Shown here: positions 33,730-42,057 of the stretch, piece by piece
How the letters are laid out: every line of letters begins with the position of its first letter
Numbering within the stretch: the stretch's first letter is position 1
Assembly: GCA_024742495.1 (NCBI GenBank)
Contig: JANSYJ010000002.1
Span: forward strand, 186,001 to 250,000
Direction: 5' to 3'
Length of the DNA stretch: 64,000 bases
From: Bacteroidota bacterium
Lineage (GTDB): Bacteria; Bacteroidota; Bacteroidia; Flavobacteriales; Schleiferiaceae
The notes under the pieces: generated by a model
Told to the model about the DNA's origin: nothing
What the model saw: the letters and a program-made list of their open reading frames with translations, nothing else
Databases searched by the model: none
Program-made: the position numbers and the translations under genes

Positions 33730-34598
33730 ATTGTAATTCCTAATCGGTTTAAAATCCTTAAACCTAAAATTTTTAGGCTCTTACTATCCGCTACCGAGTA
33801 GTAGTGGTGTGCTTGATGATGATTTCCGCGCTTTTGGTAAAACCGTGCGGCTTCATAATATTTTCGTTGAGTGGCCATCTCATAGTCCTTTTTGCTAATT
33901 CGATTAAGGCGGTAAAAGTGTTCATAAACATTTAGAACATTCCTTAAATGGTCGTCAATGCGCGTGCTCATGCCACCTTCTTCACGATAATAGCTCAATG
34001 CTTCTGGCCAATAACAAAAGCTAGCTTTAGCCTTTAAAAGTTCCAACCATAAGTATAAATCCTCTGCACCGTGGAATTCGGAATCGGTTTGGAAATAGTA
34101 TTCTTGGGCTAAGGCGCATCTAATGATGCTTGCAGAGGGTACCAAGGGACAACCTTTTTCGATAAAATCATCAATGCCTTTAATGGGAAAGGTATGCCGA
34201 GCATAAGATTGGTTTAGTCCAAAGTTTTCTACCCGATGATAAAGAACATCTGTATCTAGGTTTCTTTGCAGATATTGATGGCAGGAATATAATTTTTGAG
34301 GATGCCAAATATCATCGGCATCAAGCAGCGCAATAAATTTCCCACCTGCTCGCTCAATGCCAGTATTGCGGGCGGCACCCAATCCTTTGTTTTCCTGATG
34401 TATGATGGAGAATTGCAATCCCGTCTTTTGCTCCGTCCAATTTTCTAAAAAGTCGCCACTTCCATCGGTACTACCATCATTAATAAGGATAAGCTCATAG
34501 TCGGATAGGCTTTGCTCCCAAACAGATTCCAAACAATCTTCCAAGGTGTCGGCCGCATTAAATACGGGAATTACTATGGAGTAGAAAGGGGCTTTCAT
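33726..34598 (-). CDS. Glycosyltransferase family 2
   Basis: A 290-aa GT-A fold glycosyltransferase with VIPVFNAADTLEDCLESVW at the N-terminus, the nucleotide-sugar motif LINDGSTDGS and the metal-binding LDADD. The C-terminal region is helical with HYY repeats. It is cytoplasmic or membrane-associated. It overlaps the next upstream GT by 4 nt (ATGA-like junction) and forms a minus-strand operon with it and a sulfotransferase. Sugar specificity is unknown. Confidence 0.93.
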   Translation of the reverse strand: MKAPFYSIVIPVFNAADTLEDCLESVWEQSLSDYELILINDGSTDGSGDFLENWTEQKTGLQFSIIHQENKGLGAARNTGIERAGGKFIALLDADDIWHPQKLYSCHQYLQRNLDTDVLYHRVENFGLNQSYARHTFPIKGIDDFIEKGCPLVPSASIIRCALAQEYYFQTDSEFHGAEDLYLWLELLKAKASFCYWPEALSYYREEGGMSTRIDDHLRNVLNVYEHFYRLNRISKKDYEMATQRKYYEAARFYQKRGNHHQAHHYYSVADSKSLKILGLRILNRLGITI

Positions 34599-35626
34599 TT
34601 AGTCCAATATTTACCAGGATACAATCTGGCTCTGAGGGTTTTTAAAGGTTTTAATATTCCTAGCCACTTCAGCGCATCACGTAAGTAACTAATTACGAAA
34701 GTTAGGAAAATGCGCCAGGGGAGATGATTCTTATAGCTTTTAAAAGTTTGATAGTGCTTACGATTTAAGCTTCGATTTTCGGAATCTAGACTGTGATAAG
34801 GTAAGTTGCCAATCCACCAATTCGCAAATTCATCCATGGCAGCATCCGCTTCCTTATCGGCTTTGTTTAGGCCTTCTCGCAATAGTTTGTTAATGGCGAT
34901 AAGCTCACTGTAAACCGAAGCGCGTTTAATCGATTTAGAACGCTGGGTTTTTTGATGAACTCTAAAGTAATTTAAAATTTGAGCTTTAAAAGCAAGGTCA
35001 TATTTCAGGAGAACTTTAGCATAAAAGTGCCAATCACCATTCAAACGCATTTCTGTTTCCGGACCGCCAATATCATCAATGGCCGATTTTCGGATTAGGG
35101 CGCCACTGGCATTGGGGATGGGGTTATGGTAAAACAACCATTTGCGACAAGCTTCTTTACCGCTTATTACAAAGTCTTTTTGCCAGGCCTCAGATTTATA
35201 GATAAAACGTAAATTCTCTTCATAGGAGTTGATCTGATCTCCTAATTCATCAATGAGCATCGACTGGGCATAAACGATACCTACTTGAGGCTTTTCTTCT
35301 AAAATCGGAACTAAGCTTTCTAAGAATTTAGGATCTGCAAAATCATCACTTTCGGCAAACCAAATAAACTCGCCGCGGGCATAATTAATTCCTTTTTGCC
35401 ATTGCTTAAAGGGGCTGGCACTATTGCTTTGATTTGGATAAAAGCTCCAATGCTCATGTTGATCGGCATAGGATTTCAAGATAGTCACGCTTTCATCCGC
35501 ACTCGCATCATCCAAAAGAATAACTTCAAAATTCTGGTATGTCTGTGAGCTAATGCTATCAAGCCGCTGCTTTAAATAGCGCGCATGCTGGTAGTTGGGA
35601 ACAATTACGGAGACCTTTGGAATCAA
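34595..35626 (-). CDS. Glycosyltransferase family 2
   Basis: A ~343-aa GT-A enzyme starting at PKVSVIVPNYQHARYLKQRL, with LLDDASADES and the WFAESDDFAD metal-binding region. There is no ATG. The open frame reaches a TTG at 35668, but a second TTG at 35626 overlaps the sulfotransferase stop codon in a TTGA junction and gives the usual N-terminal length, so 35626 is preferred. It sits between another GT2 and a sulfotransferase in one operon; polysaccharide assembly is the likely role. Confidence 0.88.
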   Translation of the reverse strand: MIPKVSVIVPNYQHARYLKQRLDSISSQTYQNFEVILLDDASADESVTILKSYADQHEHWSFYPNQSNSASPFKQWQKGINYARGEFIWFAESDDFADPKFLESLVPILEEKPQVGIVYAQSMLIDELGDQINSYEENLRFIYKSEAWQKDFVISGKEACRKWLFYHNPIPNASGALIRKSAIDDIGGPETEMRLNGDWHFYAKVLLKYDLAFKAQILNYFRVHQKTQRSKSIKRASVYSELIAINKLLREGLNKADKEADAAMDEFANWWIGNLPYHSLDSENRSLNRKHYQTFKSYKNHLPWRIFLTFVISYLRDALKWLGILKPLKTLRARLYPGKYWTK

Positions 35627-36270
35627 TGCAGGTATTTTTTTAGCTGTTTTACAATCGGTCTTTGACAAAACTGTTCCAGGGCCTTAATGCTTTCGGGCTC
35701 AAAATCGCGGAGTTTCTCGTAGTGTAATTCAAGGTATCGAGGTCCTAATTTATGCGCGAAGCTTTGACCTTGATTTACATATTCCAGCCATAGCTTTGCG
35801 CAATATTCGCGATCGGAAAGCTCGGGAGCCTCCACTTCCCCCGCTAATTTATTTCGCTTCTGTAAAGATGCAATAACATCCGATTGATTCCGGATTAAGT
35901 GAATCACCTTTGCATTTGGAAATTTGTCTAACCACATCTCTAGAGTGAAGGTATTTCGTGGGTCCTTCCATCCCCAGGCTTCATTGCGTAAGGCTTGTTT
36001 TAATTGTGCTATTTTTCCATTTAAACGAAAGTGCTCTCGGTAAAGCTCAGCGGCGGGAATAGCGTGCCAATCCTTTGCTAAGGGAATGCCGGGTTTATGC
36101 CAATCGAAGCCTCCTTTCCAAAGTACCTGCTGATTAATGCTAAGAAAATGCATGGCTTCATAATTATGGTCTTTTACAACGCCCATAAAGATGCCGGATT
36201 TCTCCAGTACTTTTGTCAGTATTGAAGTCCCGCTGCGGTGCATGCCAATGATTATAAATGGAGGACGCAT
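35623..36270 (-). CDS. Sulfotransferase family protein
   Basis: A 215-aa protein with the PAPS 5'-phosphosulfate loop GMHRSGTSILTKVLEKSG at residues ~8-26 and a 3'-phosphate-binding region VIHLIRNQSDVIASL. Such enzymes transfer sulfate from PAPS to sugars or other acceptors. It is followed by two glycosyltransferases with overlapping or interlocked junctions, which suggests sulfation of the polysaccharide made here. Only 8 bp separate its start from that of the divergent sulfotransferase. Confidence 0.85.
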   Translation of the reverse strand: MRPPFIIIGMHRSGTSILTKVLEKSGIFMGVVKDHNYEAMHFLSINQQVLWKGGFDWHKPGIPLAKDWHAIPAAELYREHFRLNGKIAQLKQALRNEAWGWKDPRNTFTLEMWLDKFPNAKVIHLIRNQSDVIASLQKRNKLAGEVEAPELSDREYCAKLWLEYVNQGQSFAHKLGPRYLELHYEKLRDFEPESIKALEQFCQRPIVKQLKKYLH

Positions 36271-36278
36271 AATTTGCT

Positions 36279-36986
36279 ATGAGCAATCAAAGAAAACTAA
36301 TTTTTCTGCACCTGCCTAAAACCGGTGGAAGTGCTTTGGTGAATATTCTTCATCAATACTATGGATTACCTAATTCGGCCCTTATCGCCGGTGACCAAGA
36401 CCCGGGGTTTAAAGAGGCCATTGAAAAGGATAGGTCTTTTATACACGGGCATTTTAGTAGCGTCCTTATGCAGGAAGCCGAAACGTATTATAAGGCTACT
36501 ATGTTGCGAAATGCAAGTGATCGGGTCATTTCCCGCTACGTTCATTTGGCGCATTCGAAAGAAGAAAGGCTGCAGAAGGAGTTTAGCAGCTATAATGGAT
36601 TTGAGGATTTTTTAGAAAGTTCATATGCCGATAATTGGCAAACGCGAATGCTGGCTGGTATTTGGCATGAAGGCAGGGTTAATGAGGAAAGCTACCTAAA
36701 GGCGATTGATCAACTACTTGAATTTGATTGGATTGCCTCCGCTGCCGACTTGCCCTTAGCAGCTCTAGATCTTAGTTTGAAGTTGGGCTTCGAGTCTTAC
36801 TATAATCCCAAGGTTAATCAGAGAGCCTCGGCTGCAATGTGGGAGGAGCTTAATGATAAGTATCGACCGCAAATTGAAGCTTTAAATCGTTTTGACGCGC
36901 AATTGGTAAAGGAGGCCCATGCCCGATTTAAACGCGAATTGCAAGTGCCTTTTTGGAAGCGTTTAAAATTGGCCCTTAAAACTTAG
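36279..36986 (+). CDS. Sulfotransferase family protein (heparan-type sulfotransferase-like)
   Basis: A 235-aa protein starting with the PSB loop LIFLHLPKTGGSALVNIL, which is typical of carbohydrate sulfotransferases of the Sulfotransfer_2 type, and a TMLRNASDRVISRYVH region for the 3'-phosphate of PAPS. It is soluble and cytoplasmic or peripheral. It diverges from the preceding sulfotransferase gene, so its promoter must overlap that gene. The acceptor is unknown; the glycosyltransferase setting favours a surface glycan. Confidence 0.82.
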   Translation: MSNQRKLIFLHLPKTGGSALVNILHQYYGLPNSALIAGDQDPGFKEAIEKDRSFIHGHFSSVLMQEAETYYKATMLRNASDRVISRYVHLAHSKEERLQKEFSSYNGFEDFLESSYADNWQTRMLAGIWHEGRVNEESYLKAIDQLLEFDWIASAADLPLAALDLSLKLGFESYYNPKVNQRASAAMWEELNDKYRPQIEALNRFDAQLVKEAHARFKRELQVPFWKRLKLALKT

Positions 36987-37057
36987 AACAAATGCCGCTT
37001 TATTGGCGTATCCTCGTTTTTTCTTTCGCTAAAATCAAGCTACTTCTTTAAGGATGT

Positions 37058-37065
37058 TATTTTTG
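37058..37065 (+). promoter_or_regulatory. Possible -7 box (TATTTTTG)
   Basis: An exact TAnnTTTG match 59 bp upstream of the ATG at 37125. No matching -33 element is clear. Confidence 0.35.
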
Positions 37066-37124
37066 CCTCAAGCAAGGGAAGCCCTCTTTTGGCGCTATTT
37101 GTACACTCCGGGAAAATTGAAAGG

Positions 37125-37868
37125 ATGAAGATCATAAAGCTCTACGGCGAAAGAAATACAGGAACGAATTATCTGTCGAAGCTCATTGATCAGAATTTTG
37201 AGGTAAATCAGCTGCGCGGCACGGTGCCAAGGAATAAGCTTTTATTGCTTAGTGAAGGTAGCAAGGACCTCTATTTCAATTTTACAAGTAAGCAAAATTT
37301 AGGCTGGAAGCATTCAGCGGTTCTCATGCCTTTAGTGGAAGATTTTAAGGATTTGCATCAATGCTGCTTTATAAGCCTTTCTAAAAATCCCTATTCCTTT
37401 CTTTTATCGCTCTATAAGCGTCCTTATCATTATCATGGACCGATGCCAGCTAGTTTTTCAGAATTCATAAGATCGCCATGGAAGCTAAGAGGAAGGGATC
37501 ACGCTCCCGCCAGTAAATTCGAGAACCCTATAGAGCTCTGGAATTTTAAAAATCAGTCTTATTTAAAGCTCAAATCCGCTTTCCCGGAAAAGACTTATAA
37601 TATGACCTATGAATCCTTATTAGCGGATTATGGGGCAGAGCTGCTAAAGATTCAAGCTTTTTTTGAACTTAAAACCATCAGTTCCGATTTTGCGAATTAT
37701 TCGAAATCTACCAAGGATGCGAATGTTTCGCATAAAGACTATCAGAAGTATTACCTCAATGAGGAATGGCGAAAGGATTTGAAGCCGGAGGATGTGGAAT
37801 ACATAAACTCCTATTTGAATAAAGAGCTGTTAAGCGCATTTGATTATAAAATCGTGAATCCTATTTAG
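37125..37868 (+). CDS. Sulfotransferase-like P-loop protein
   Basis: A ~247-aa protein. The start at ATG 37125 gives MKIIKLYGERNTGTNYLSKL, whose GERNTGTNYL loop matches a small family of sulfotransferase-like proteins. A longer frame opens at TTG 37089 but the extra residues do not resemble the family. The second half contains CFISLSKNPYSFLLSLYKRP, similar to a PAPS 3'-phosphate site. It is the third sulfotransferase-like gene in 2.3 kb. Enzymatic activity is inferred from the loop only. Confidence 0.7.
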   Translation: MKIIKLYGERNTGTNYLSKLIDQNFEVNQLRGTVPRNKLLLLSEGSKDLYFNFTSKQNLGWKHSAVLMPLVEDFKDLHQCCFISLSKNPYSFLLSLYKRPYHYHGPMPASFSEFIRSPWKLRGRDHAPASKFENPIELWNFKNQSYLKLKSAFPEKTYNMTYESLLADYGAELLKIQAFFELKTISSDFANYSKSTKDANVSHKDYQKYYLNEEWRKDLKPEDVEYINSYLNKELLSAFDYKIVNPI

Positions 37869-37915
37869 GGCTAGGTATTATCAGTAAGAATAGCATTTAG
37901 GCTGCAGACCTTTAT

Positions 37916-39061
37916 TTAGCCCTTATCGAAAAAATTCTCCCATTTATGATCAAGGAGAACACCCGGGTTTTGTCTCTGAACAGCAACTTCATTTTGTTCC
38001 CAATCGTCCGATACTACCTCGAAGTAGGAAGCGCGTCCAACAAAATCAGCCCGAATGCCATCTAAATAGAGATGACAGTTAAAGAAGAATTTACCGGGCA
38101 TTAGACTCAGGTTTGGAATAGTCAATTTTGCACTGTTTTGCCCGGCCTGAAGTGATTTTTGAAAAGTGCTTAGATAGTTTCCACGGCTATTAAAGAGGTG
38201 CAGCTCAATTCGTATTTCTGCACTTGGCTCGGAAGTGTCCCATTGGAGATCTACAGAAAGGGCTTCACCTGCACTAATTAAAATCGAATTAGCTTGGTTG
38301 CGAGCATTCACCTGACTAAATCGAGCTCGTCCGTCGCCCTCACGATCCTTGCGCTCGTGAATTGCAATGTTCTCATTTATTTGGTTTAGGCCTTCTAGGT
38401 ATTTTTCAATTATCTCATTGGGCTTGCCAAGCGCTTTTAATTGACCATTATCCAACCAAGCAACTCGGTCACAAAGACTGTGAATGGCTCCCATATTGTG
38501 GCTTACAAAAATGATGCTTCGGGCTTGCTCCTTAGCAATGTCTTCCATGCGGTTCAAGCATTTCTTCTGAAACTCGGCATCACCCACGGCTAGCACTTCA
38601 TCAATTAGGAGGATGTCGGCATCTAAATGGGCAGCCACCGAAAATGCTAGTCGAACGAACATGCCGCTGCTGTAGCGTTTCACGGGCATGTCTAAAAACT
38701 TTCGTACCCCCGCAAAATCAACTATTGCCTCAAAGCGTTTGCTGATGGCTTGGCGGCTCATTCCTAAAATGCTTCCATTTAAGTAGATATTTTCACGTCC
38801 ACTCAAATCCGGGTGAAAACCGGTTCCAACTTCGAGCAAAGAGGCTAACTTTCCATAGGCTTTAACTGTCCCTTCGCTAGGTATAGTAATTCGAGAAAGG
38901 ATTTTTAAAAGGGTAGATTTCCCGGCACCATTGGCTCCAATTAAGCCTAAAACCTCACCTTCTTTTAAATCGAGATTAAGCGCTTTAAGTGCCCAGAATT
39001 TCTCGGATTTATTGATCCGGTATTCCTTTCCTAATGATTTTATTTCTAGGGCATTACTCAT
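37916..39061 (-). CDS. wzt: Polysaccharide ABC exporter ATP-binding protein (Wzt-like)
   Basis: A 381-aa ATPase. Residues ~1-225 form the nucleotide-binding domain with Walker A GANGAGKSTLLKIL, signature YSSGMFVRLAFS and Walker B ILLIDEVLAVGD. Residues ~245-380 form a beta-rich C-terminal extension, like the Wzt C-terminal domain that recognises the finished polysaccharide. It overlaps the permease gene by 4 nt. The pair exports O-antigen, teichoic-type or capsular glycan across the inner membrane. Confidence 0.93.
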   Translation of the reverse strand: MSNALEIKSLGKEYRINKSEKFWALKALNLDLKEGEVLGLIGANGAGKSTLLKILSRITIPSEGTVKAYGKLASLLEVGTGFHPDLSGRENIYLNGSILGMSRQAISKRFEAIVDFAGVRKFLDMPVKRYSSGMFVRLAFSVAAHLDADILLIDEVLAVGDAEFQKKCLNRMEDIAKEQARSIIFVSHNMGAIHSLCDRVAWLDNGQLKALGKPNEIIEKYLEGLNQINENIAIHERKDREGDGRARFSQVNARNQANSILISAGEALSVDLQWDTSEPSAEIRIELHLFNSRGNYLSTFQKSLQAGQNSAKLTIPNLSLMPGKFFFNCHLYLDGIRADFVGRASYFEVVSDDWEQNEVAVQRQNPGVLLDHKWENFFDKG

Positions 39062-39900
39062 AATAAATCGGCCATTTTAGCCTCGGATCTTTGAAAATAG
39101 AGCCAACCGCTAAGAAATAGGAATAAGCAATTAAGGGAGCCAATAATTAATCCGGTGCTATGAAGCAAAGGTTCCAAGCCAAATACACCCAGGCGCCATA
39201 GCTCTAGTACGGTAAACATTGGATTTAAATACAATAGATAATGGTATTGCTGAGCGATATTTTCAGACCATAAGGCTGGGCTGTAAGCAATGGGGCTAAG
39301 GAAGAACAGAAGCTGACTAAAAAAGGGAATTATTTGCTGGAGATCGCGAAAGCGGATGCTTAATGCCGAAAACCATAAGGCTAATCCTTGCGCGGCCAAA
39401 AAGGCTAAAACTAATGCAGCAATAAAACTTGATAACATCTCTAGTCCAGAGCCTAAATCTGCGAAAGCAAGAACTAGGAATATGAGCAGAACAAATAGTA
39501 GATCTACTGCGGCTACCAAGCTTTTGGAAAGAACCAGAAGAATTCTTGGGAAATAGATTTTTTGCAACATAGTGCGCGCCTGAATTAAGGCCGATGCACC
39601 TTGGCTTAATGTGTAATTAAAGAAGCCCCAAAAAACCAATCCGCTGAGGGCATAACTTAAAAAAGGAATCTTGGCGGTATCAGCTTTTAAAGCGGTATTA
39701 AAAACCATATAAAGCACCGCAACCGTAATGAGTGGCTGGATAAATGCCCAAAGGGCACCTAAAAAGGTTTGGGCATAGCGCACCTGAAAATCGCGACGTG
39801 CAAAACTGATTAAGAGGCCACGGTATTGCCCTAGCTCCCTTAGCTGGTTTATTAAAGAGCGCGGCTTCGCGCTAATCTCTATGTGCTTTGCTTTTGCGAT
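39058..39900 (-). CDS. wzm: Polysaccharide ABC exporter permease (Wzm-like), non-canonical start codon
   Basis: An ABC-2-type permease of about 280 aa with six helices. The frame upstream of the first ATG/GTG/TTG (GTG at 39783) continues to a TAA at 39901-39903 and encodes the family's conserved N-terminal segment (PRSLINQLRELGQYRG and ISFARRDFQVRYAQT). No ATG, GTG or TTG lies between that TAA and 39783. Translation therefore probably begins at a rare codon such as ATC 39900, ATA 39882 or ATT 39876, or the gene carries a sequencing error or truncation. It is 17 nt downstream of the T9SS gene stop and overlaps the ATPase gene by 4 nt. Confidence 0.85.
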   Translation of the reverse strand: MAKAKHIEISAKPRSLINQLRELGQYRGLLISFARRDFQVRYAQTFLGALWAFIQPLITVAVLYMVFNTALKADTAKIPFLSYALSGLVFWGFFNYTLSQGASALIQARTMLQKIYFPRILLVLSKSLVAAVDLLFVLLIFLVLAFADLGSGLEMLSSFIAALVLAFLAAQGLALWFSALSIRFRDLQQIIPFFSQLLFFLSPIAYSPALWSENIAQQYHYLLYLNPMFTVLELWRLGVFGLEPLLHSTGLIIGSLNCLFLFLSGWLYFQRSEAKMADLL

Positions 39901-39917
39901 TTAACAAATATAGACCC

Positions 39918-41960
39918 CTAATTCTTAATTAAGCGTAAGCTTTGCCTATGATCTTCTTGAAGAAGGTGAACTAAGTAAATCCCTTTTTCTTCGGGCAATT
40001 CAAACTGGTATTCAAAGCCTGATTTTATAAGATCTTTATACAAGACTTTACCTTGAAGGTCGGTGATTAGAATTTGCGTATCATGGAAATTAAAATCCGA
40101 TTGTAGAGTAACTATGCCAGAACTGGGGTTTGGATAAGCACTCAGCATTTTCGGGAAGGGAATTTCTTTTACAGAAATCGGAATATTAAAACTAAGACAA
40201 GCACTGGTATCGACGCAATTTGTGGTGCTTACGATAACCGCATAATTGCCGGCAGTATCTGGAACAAAGCGCCCCGCTGTGGCACCAGGAATGGCTAGTC
40301 CAGTATTGCAATTTATCCATTGGTAGGTGGCTAAGCCTTGTCTGGCAGCCAGCGTACTATCGTTTAATTGATAGGCACTGGAGTCGATGAAGTTAATAGT
40401 AAGATTCAGAAAAACTAGGGAATCACAACCCCCGGGACTTTGTAGGATGTAACGGTCGCCGTTGCTATTGTCATTGTAATGATAGTTGTTAATCCAGCGA
40501 TAGGAGTTGCAAGCAGTTATGGTATCATAGCCATAAACCTCATTGCAATAGGTCATTTTTAGCAGGTAGGATTGTAAGCTAATAGCCGTGCCATTGTCGG
40601 TAATTGCTGGGTCTGGGTCAAAATCTTGAGTGCCAAAGAATCTCCCTGCTAAGTATAATTCGCCATTGCTATTTACCATCGCAAAACCGGGGTAATCTGT
40701 ATTAGAGCTCCCCCAAGTTTCACCATATAAATAGTCGCCGACCGAATCAATGTGAGCAACGAAAACGTCTTCAAAGCCTTGACTGCTTCGGCTATTTACG
40801 GCGGTTCCGGGATCTAAATCAATGCTGCTCGTAAAGGTGCCGGATAAAACGATGCCCTCACTTCCATCTCTACTTAGGTGCATGCTGCTTTTTCCTAAAG
40901 ATGCCGAATTCCACATTTTGGCCCAGGCAAAATTCCAGGCGGTATCAAGTTTCCAGGCAAACATTGGGTTTTGGGCGCCCACGGCATTAAGGTTAAAACT
41001 ACCAGTACTATCAGGGTCAAAATCTTGACTTCCACTAAAGAAACCCGAGAATAGAAGCTCCGTATTATTTAACAACTTCATGTGTTGTGGCACCAGGGTA
41101 TTAGAGAAGGCTGATTGAAAAGTACCTTGGGGACTAAGGTGTAAATAGAATCCTCCTCCACTCACTGTTTCATCCAAGTAAAAGGTCTCGGTGGCATTGG
41201 TGTCGGGATCAAAATCTACCGAATCTTTGTAGAAGCCTTGTAGAAATATTTCGCCATTATTTGCCATTTCCACATTAAGGCCTTGATCTTCCTTACTTGC
41301 GCCGAAATAACGCACCCAGAGAATACTGCCACTGCTTGAAAGACGAAGAACGAAAATATCTGATAGGCCATTATTAAAAACGGGGGCATAACCAGTGGTG
41401 GGATCCATATCTCCATTTCCCCAGAAAAAGCCGGTCATGGCAATTTCACCTTGATCATTTACGGAAATATCATTCGGACTTTCCAAGGAACCATCACCAA
41501 AGGACTTGGCAAATAACAAATCGCCATTCGGCTTAAGAGCCCAAAGAAAAATATCGGCAAAGCCTACAACGCTCAAGGTGGTAACTCCAGGCCCCGGATC
41601 AAAATCCATGCTGCGGGTAAATTCTCCAACCGCATAAATATTTCCATTGGCATCTACATCAATGGCTTTAATTTTTTCGGGATTGTTGTTGCCCAAGGAA
41701 TGGGCCCATAAAAGATTGCCGTAGGGATCATATTTCGCTACAAACATATCGTAAATGCCATCGGCGGTATCAAGTCGTGCATGTGGGCCATGGTCAAAAT
41801 CTACTATGCCGGTAAAGGTTCCGGCAAGGATAATATTACCAAAAGGATCCATCTCACTATCTACAACATTAATATTGTCGCTTTGAGTAAACCAAGCTAA
41901 TTGCAAATTTTGGGCGGAGAGGCTTAAACTTAGAATAAGGAAAAACAGAGTTCGAAGCAT
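39918..41960 (-). CDS. Secreted SBBP-type repeat protein with T9SS type A sorting tail
   Basis: A 680-aa exported protein. The signal peptide (residues 1-16, ending LSAQN) is followed by about eight ~60-residue repeats of the beta-propeller (SBBP/delta-60) type, each with an FDPG or DFDPD motif and phrases such as GNIILAGTF or GEIFLQGF. A Cys-containing Ig-like region follows (CNSYRWINN and CINCNTG-like segments) and then a C-terminal sorting domain starting AYPNPSSG. It is delivered by the T9SS. Function is unknown; such repeats suggest binding or an adhesin-type surface protein. Confidence 0.87.
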   Translation of the reverse strand: MLRTLFFLILSLSLSAQNLQLAWFTQSDNINVVDSEMDPFGNIILAGTFTGIVDFDHGPHARLDTADGIYDMFVAKYDPYGNLLWAHSLGNNNPEKIKAIDVDANGNIYAVGEFTRSMDFDPGPGVTTLSVVGFADIFLWALKPNGDLLFAKSFGDGSLESPNDISVNDQGEIAMTGFFWGNGDMDPTTGYAPVFNNGLSDIFVLRLSSSGSILWVRYFGASKEDQGLNVEMANNGEIFLQGFYKDSVDFDPDTNATETFYLDETVSGGGFYLHLSPQGTFQSAFSNTLVPQHMKLLNNTELLFSGFFSGSQDFDPDSTGSFNLNAVGAQNPMFAWKLDTAWNFAWAKMWNSASLGKSSMHLSRDGSEGIVLSGTFTSSIDLDPGTAVNSRSSQGFEDVFVAHIDSVGDYLYGETWGSSNTDYPGFAMVNSNGELYLAGRFFGTQDFDPDPAITDNGTAISLQSYLLKMTYCNEVYGYDTITACNSYRWINNYHYNDNSNGDRYILQSPGGCDSLVFLNLTINFIDSSAYQLNDSTLAARQGLATYQWINCNTGLAIPGATAGRFVPDTAGNYAVIVSTTNCVDTSACLSFNIPISVKEIPFPKMLSAYPNPSSGIVTLQSDFNFHDTQILITDLQGKVLYKDLIKSGFEYQFELPEEKGIYLVHLLQEDHRQSLRLIKN

Positions 41961-42045
41961 AGTAGTAGTTTCAAGGTAAAAATAATATTAAATGCTTGTT
42001 TAAAAAGGCCTATTGAGTAATTGGCATCTCTTTTTATTTGGACTC

Positions 42046-42053
42046 TATCTTTG
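42046..42053 (+). promoter_or_regulatory. -7 promoter box of recG (TATCTTTG), very close to the start
   Basis: An exact TAnnTTTG match ending 4 bp before the ATG at 42058. If used, transcription would begin at or just after the ATG, so the mRNA would be leaderless or the upstream TTG at 42013 is served by another promoter. Confidence 0.4.
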
Positions 42054-42057
42054 TGGC

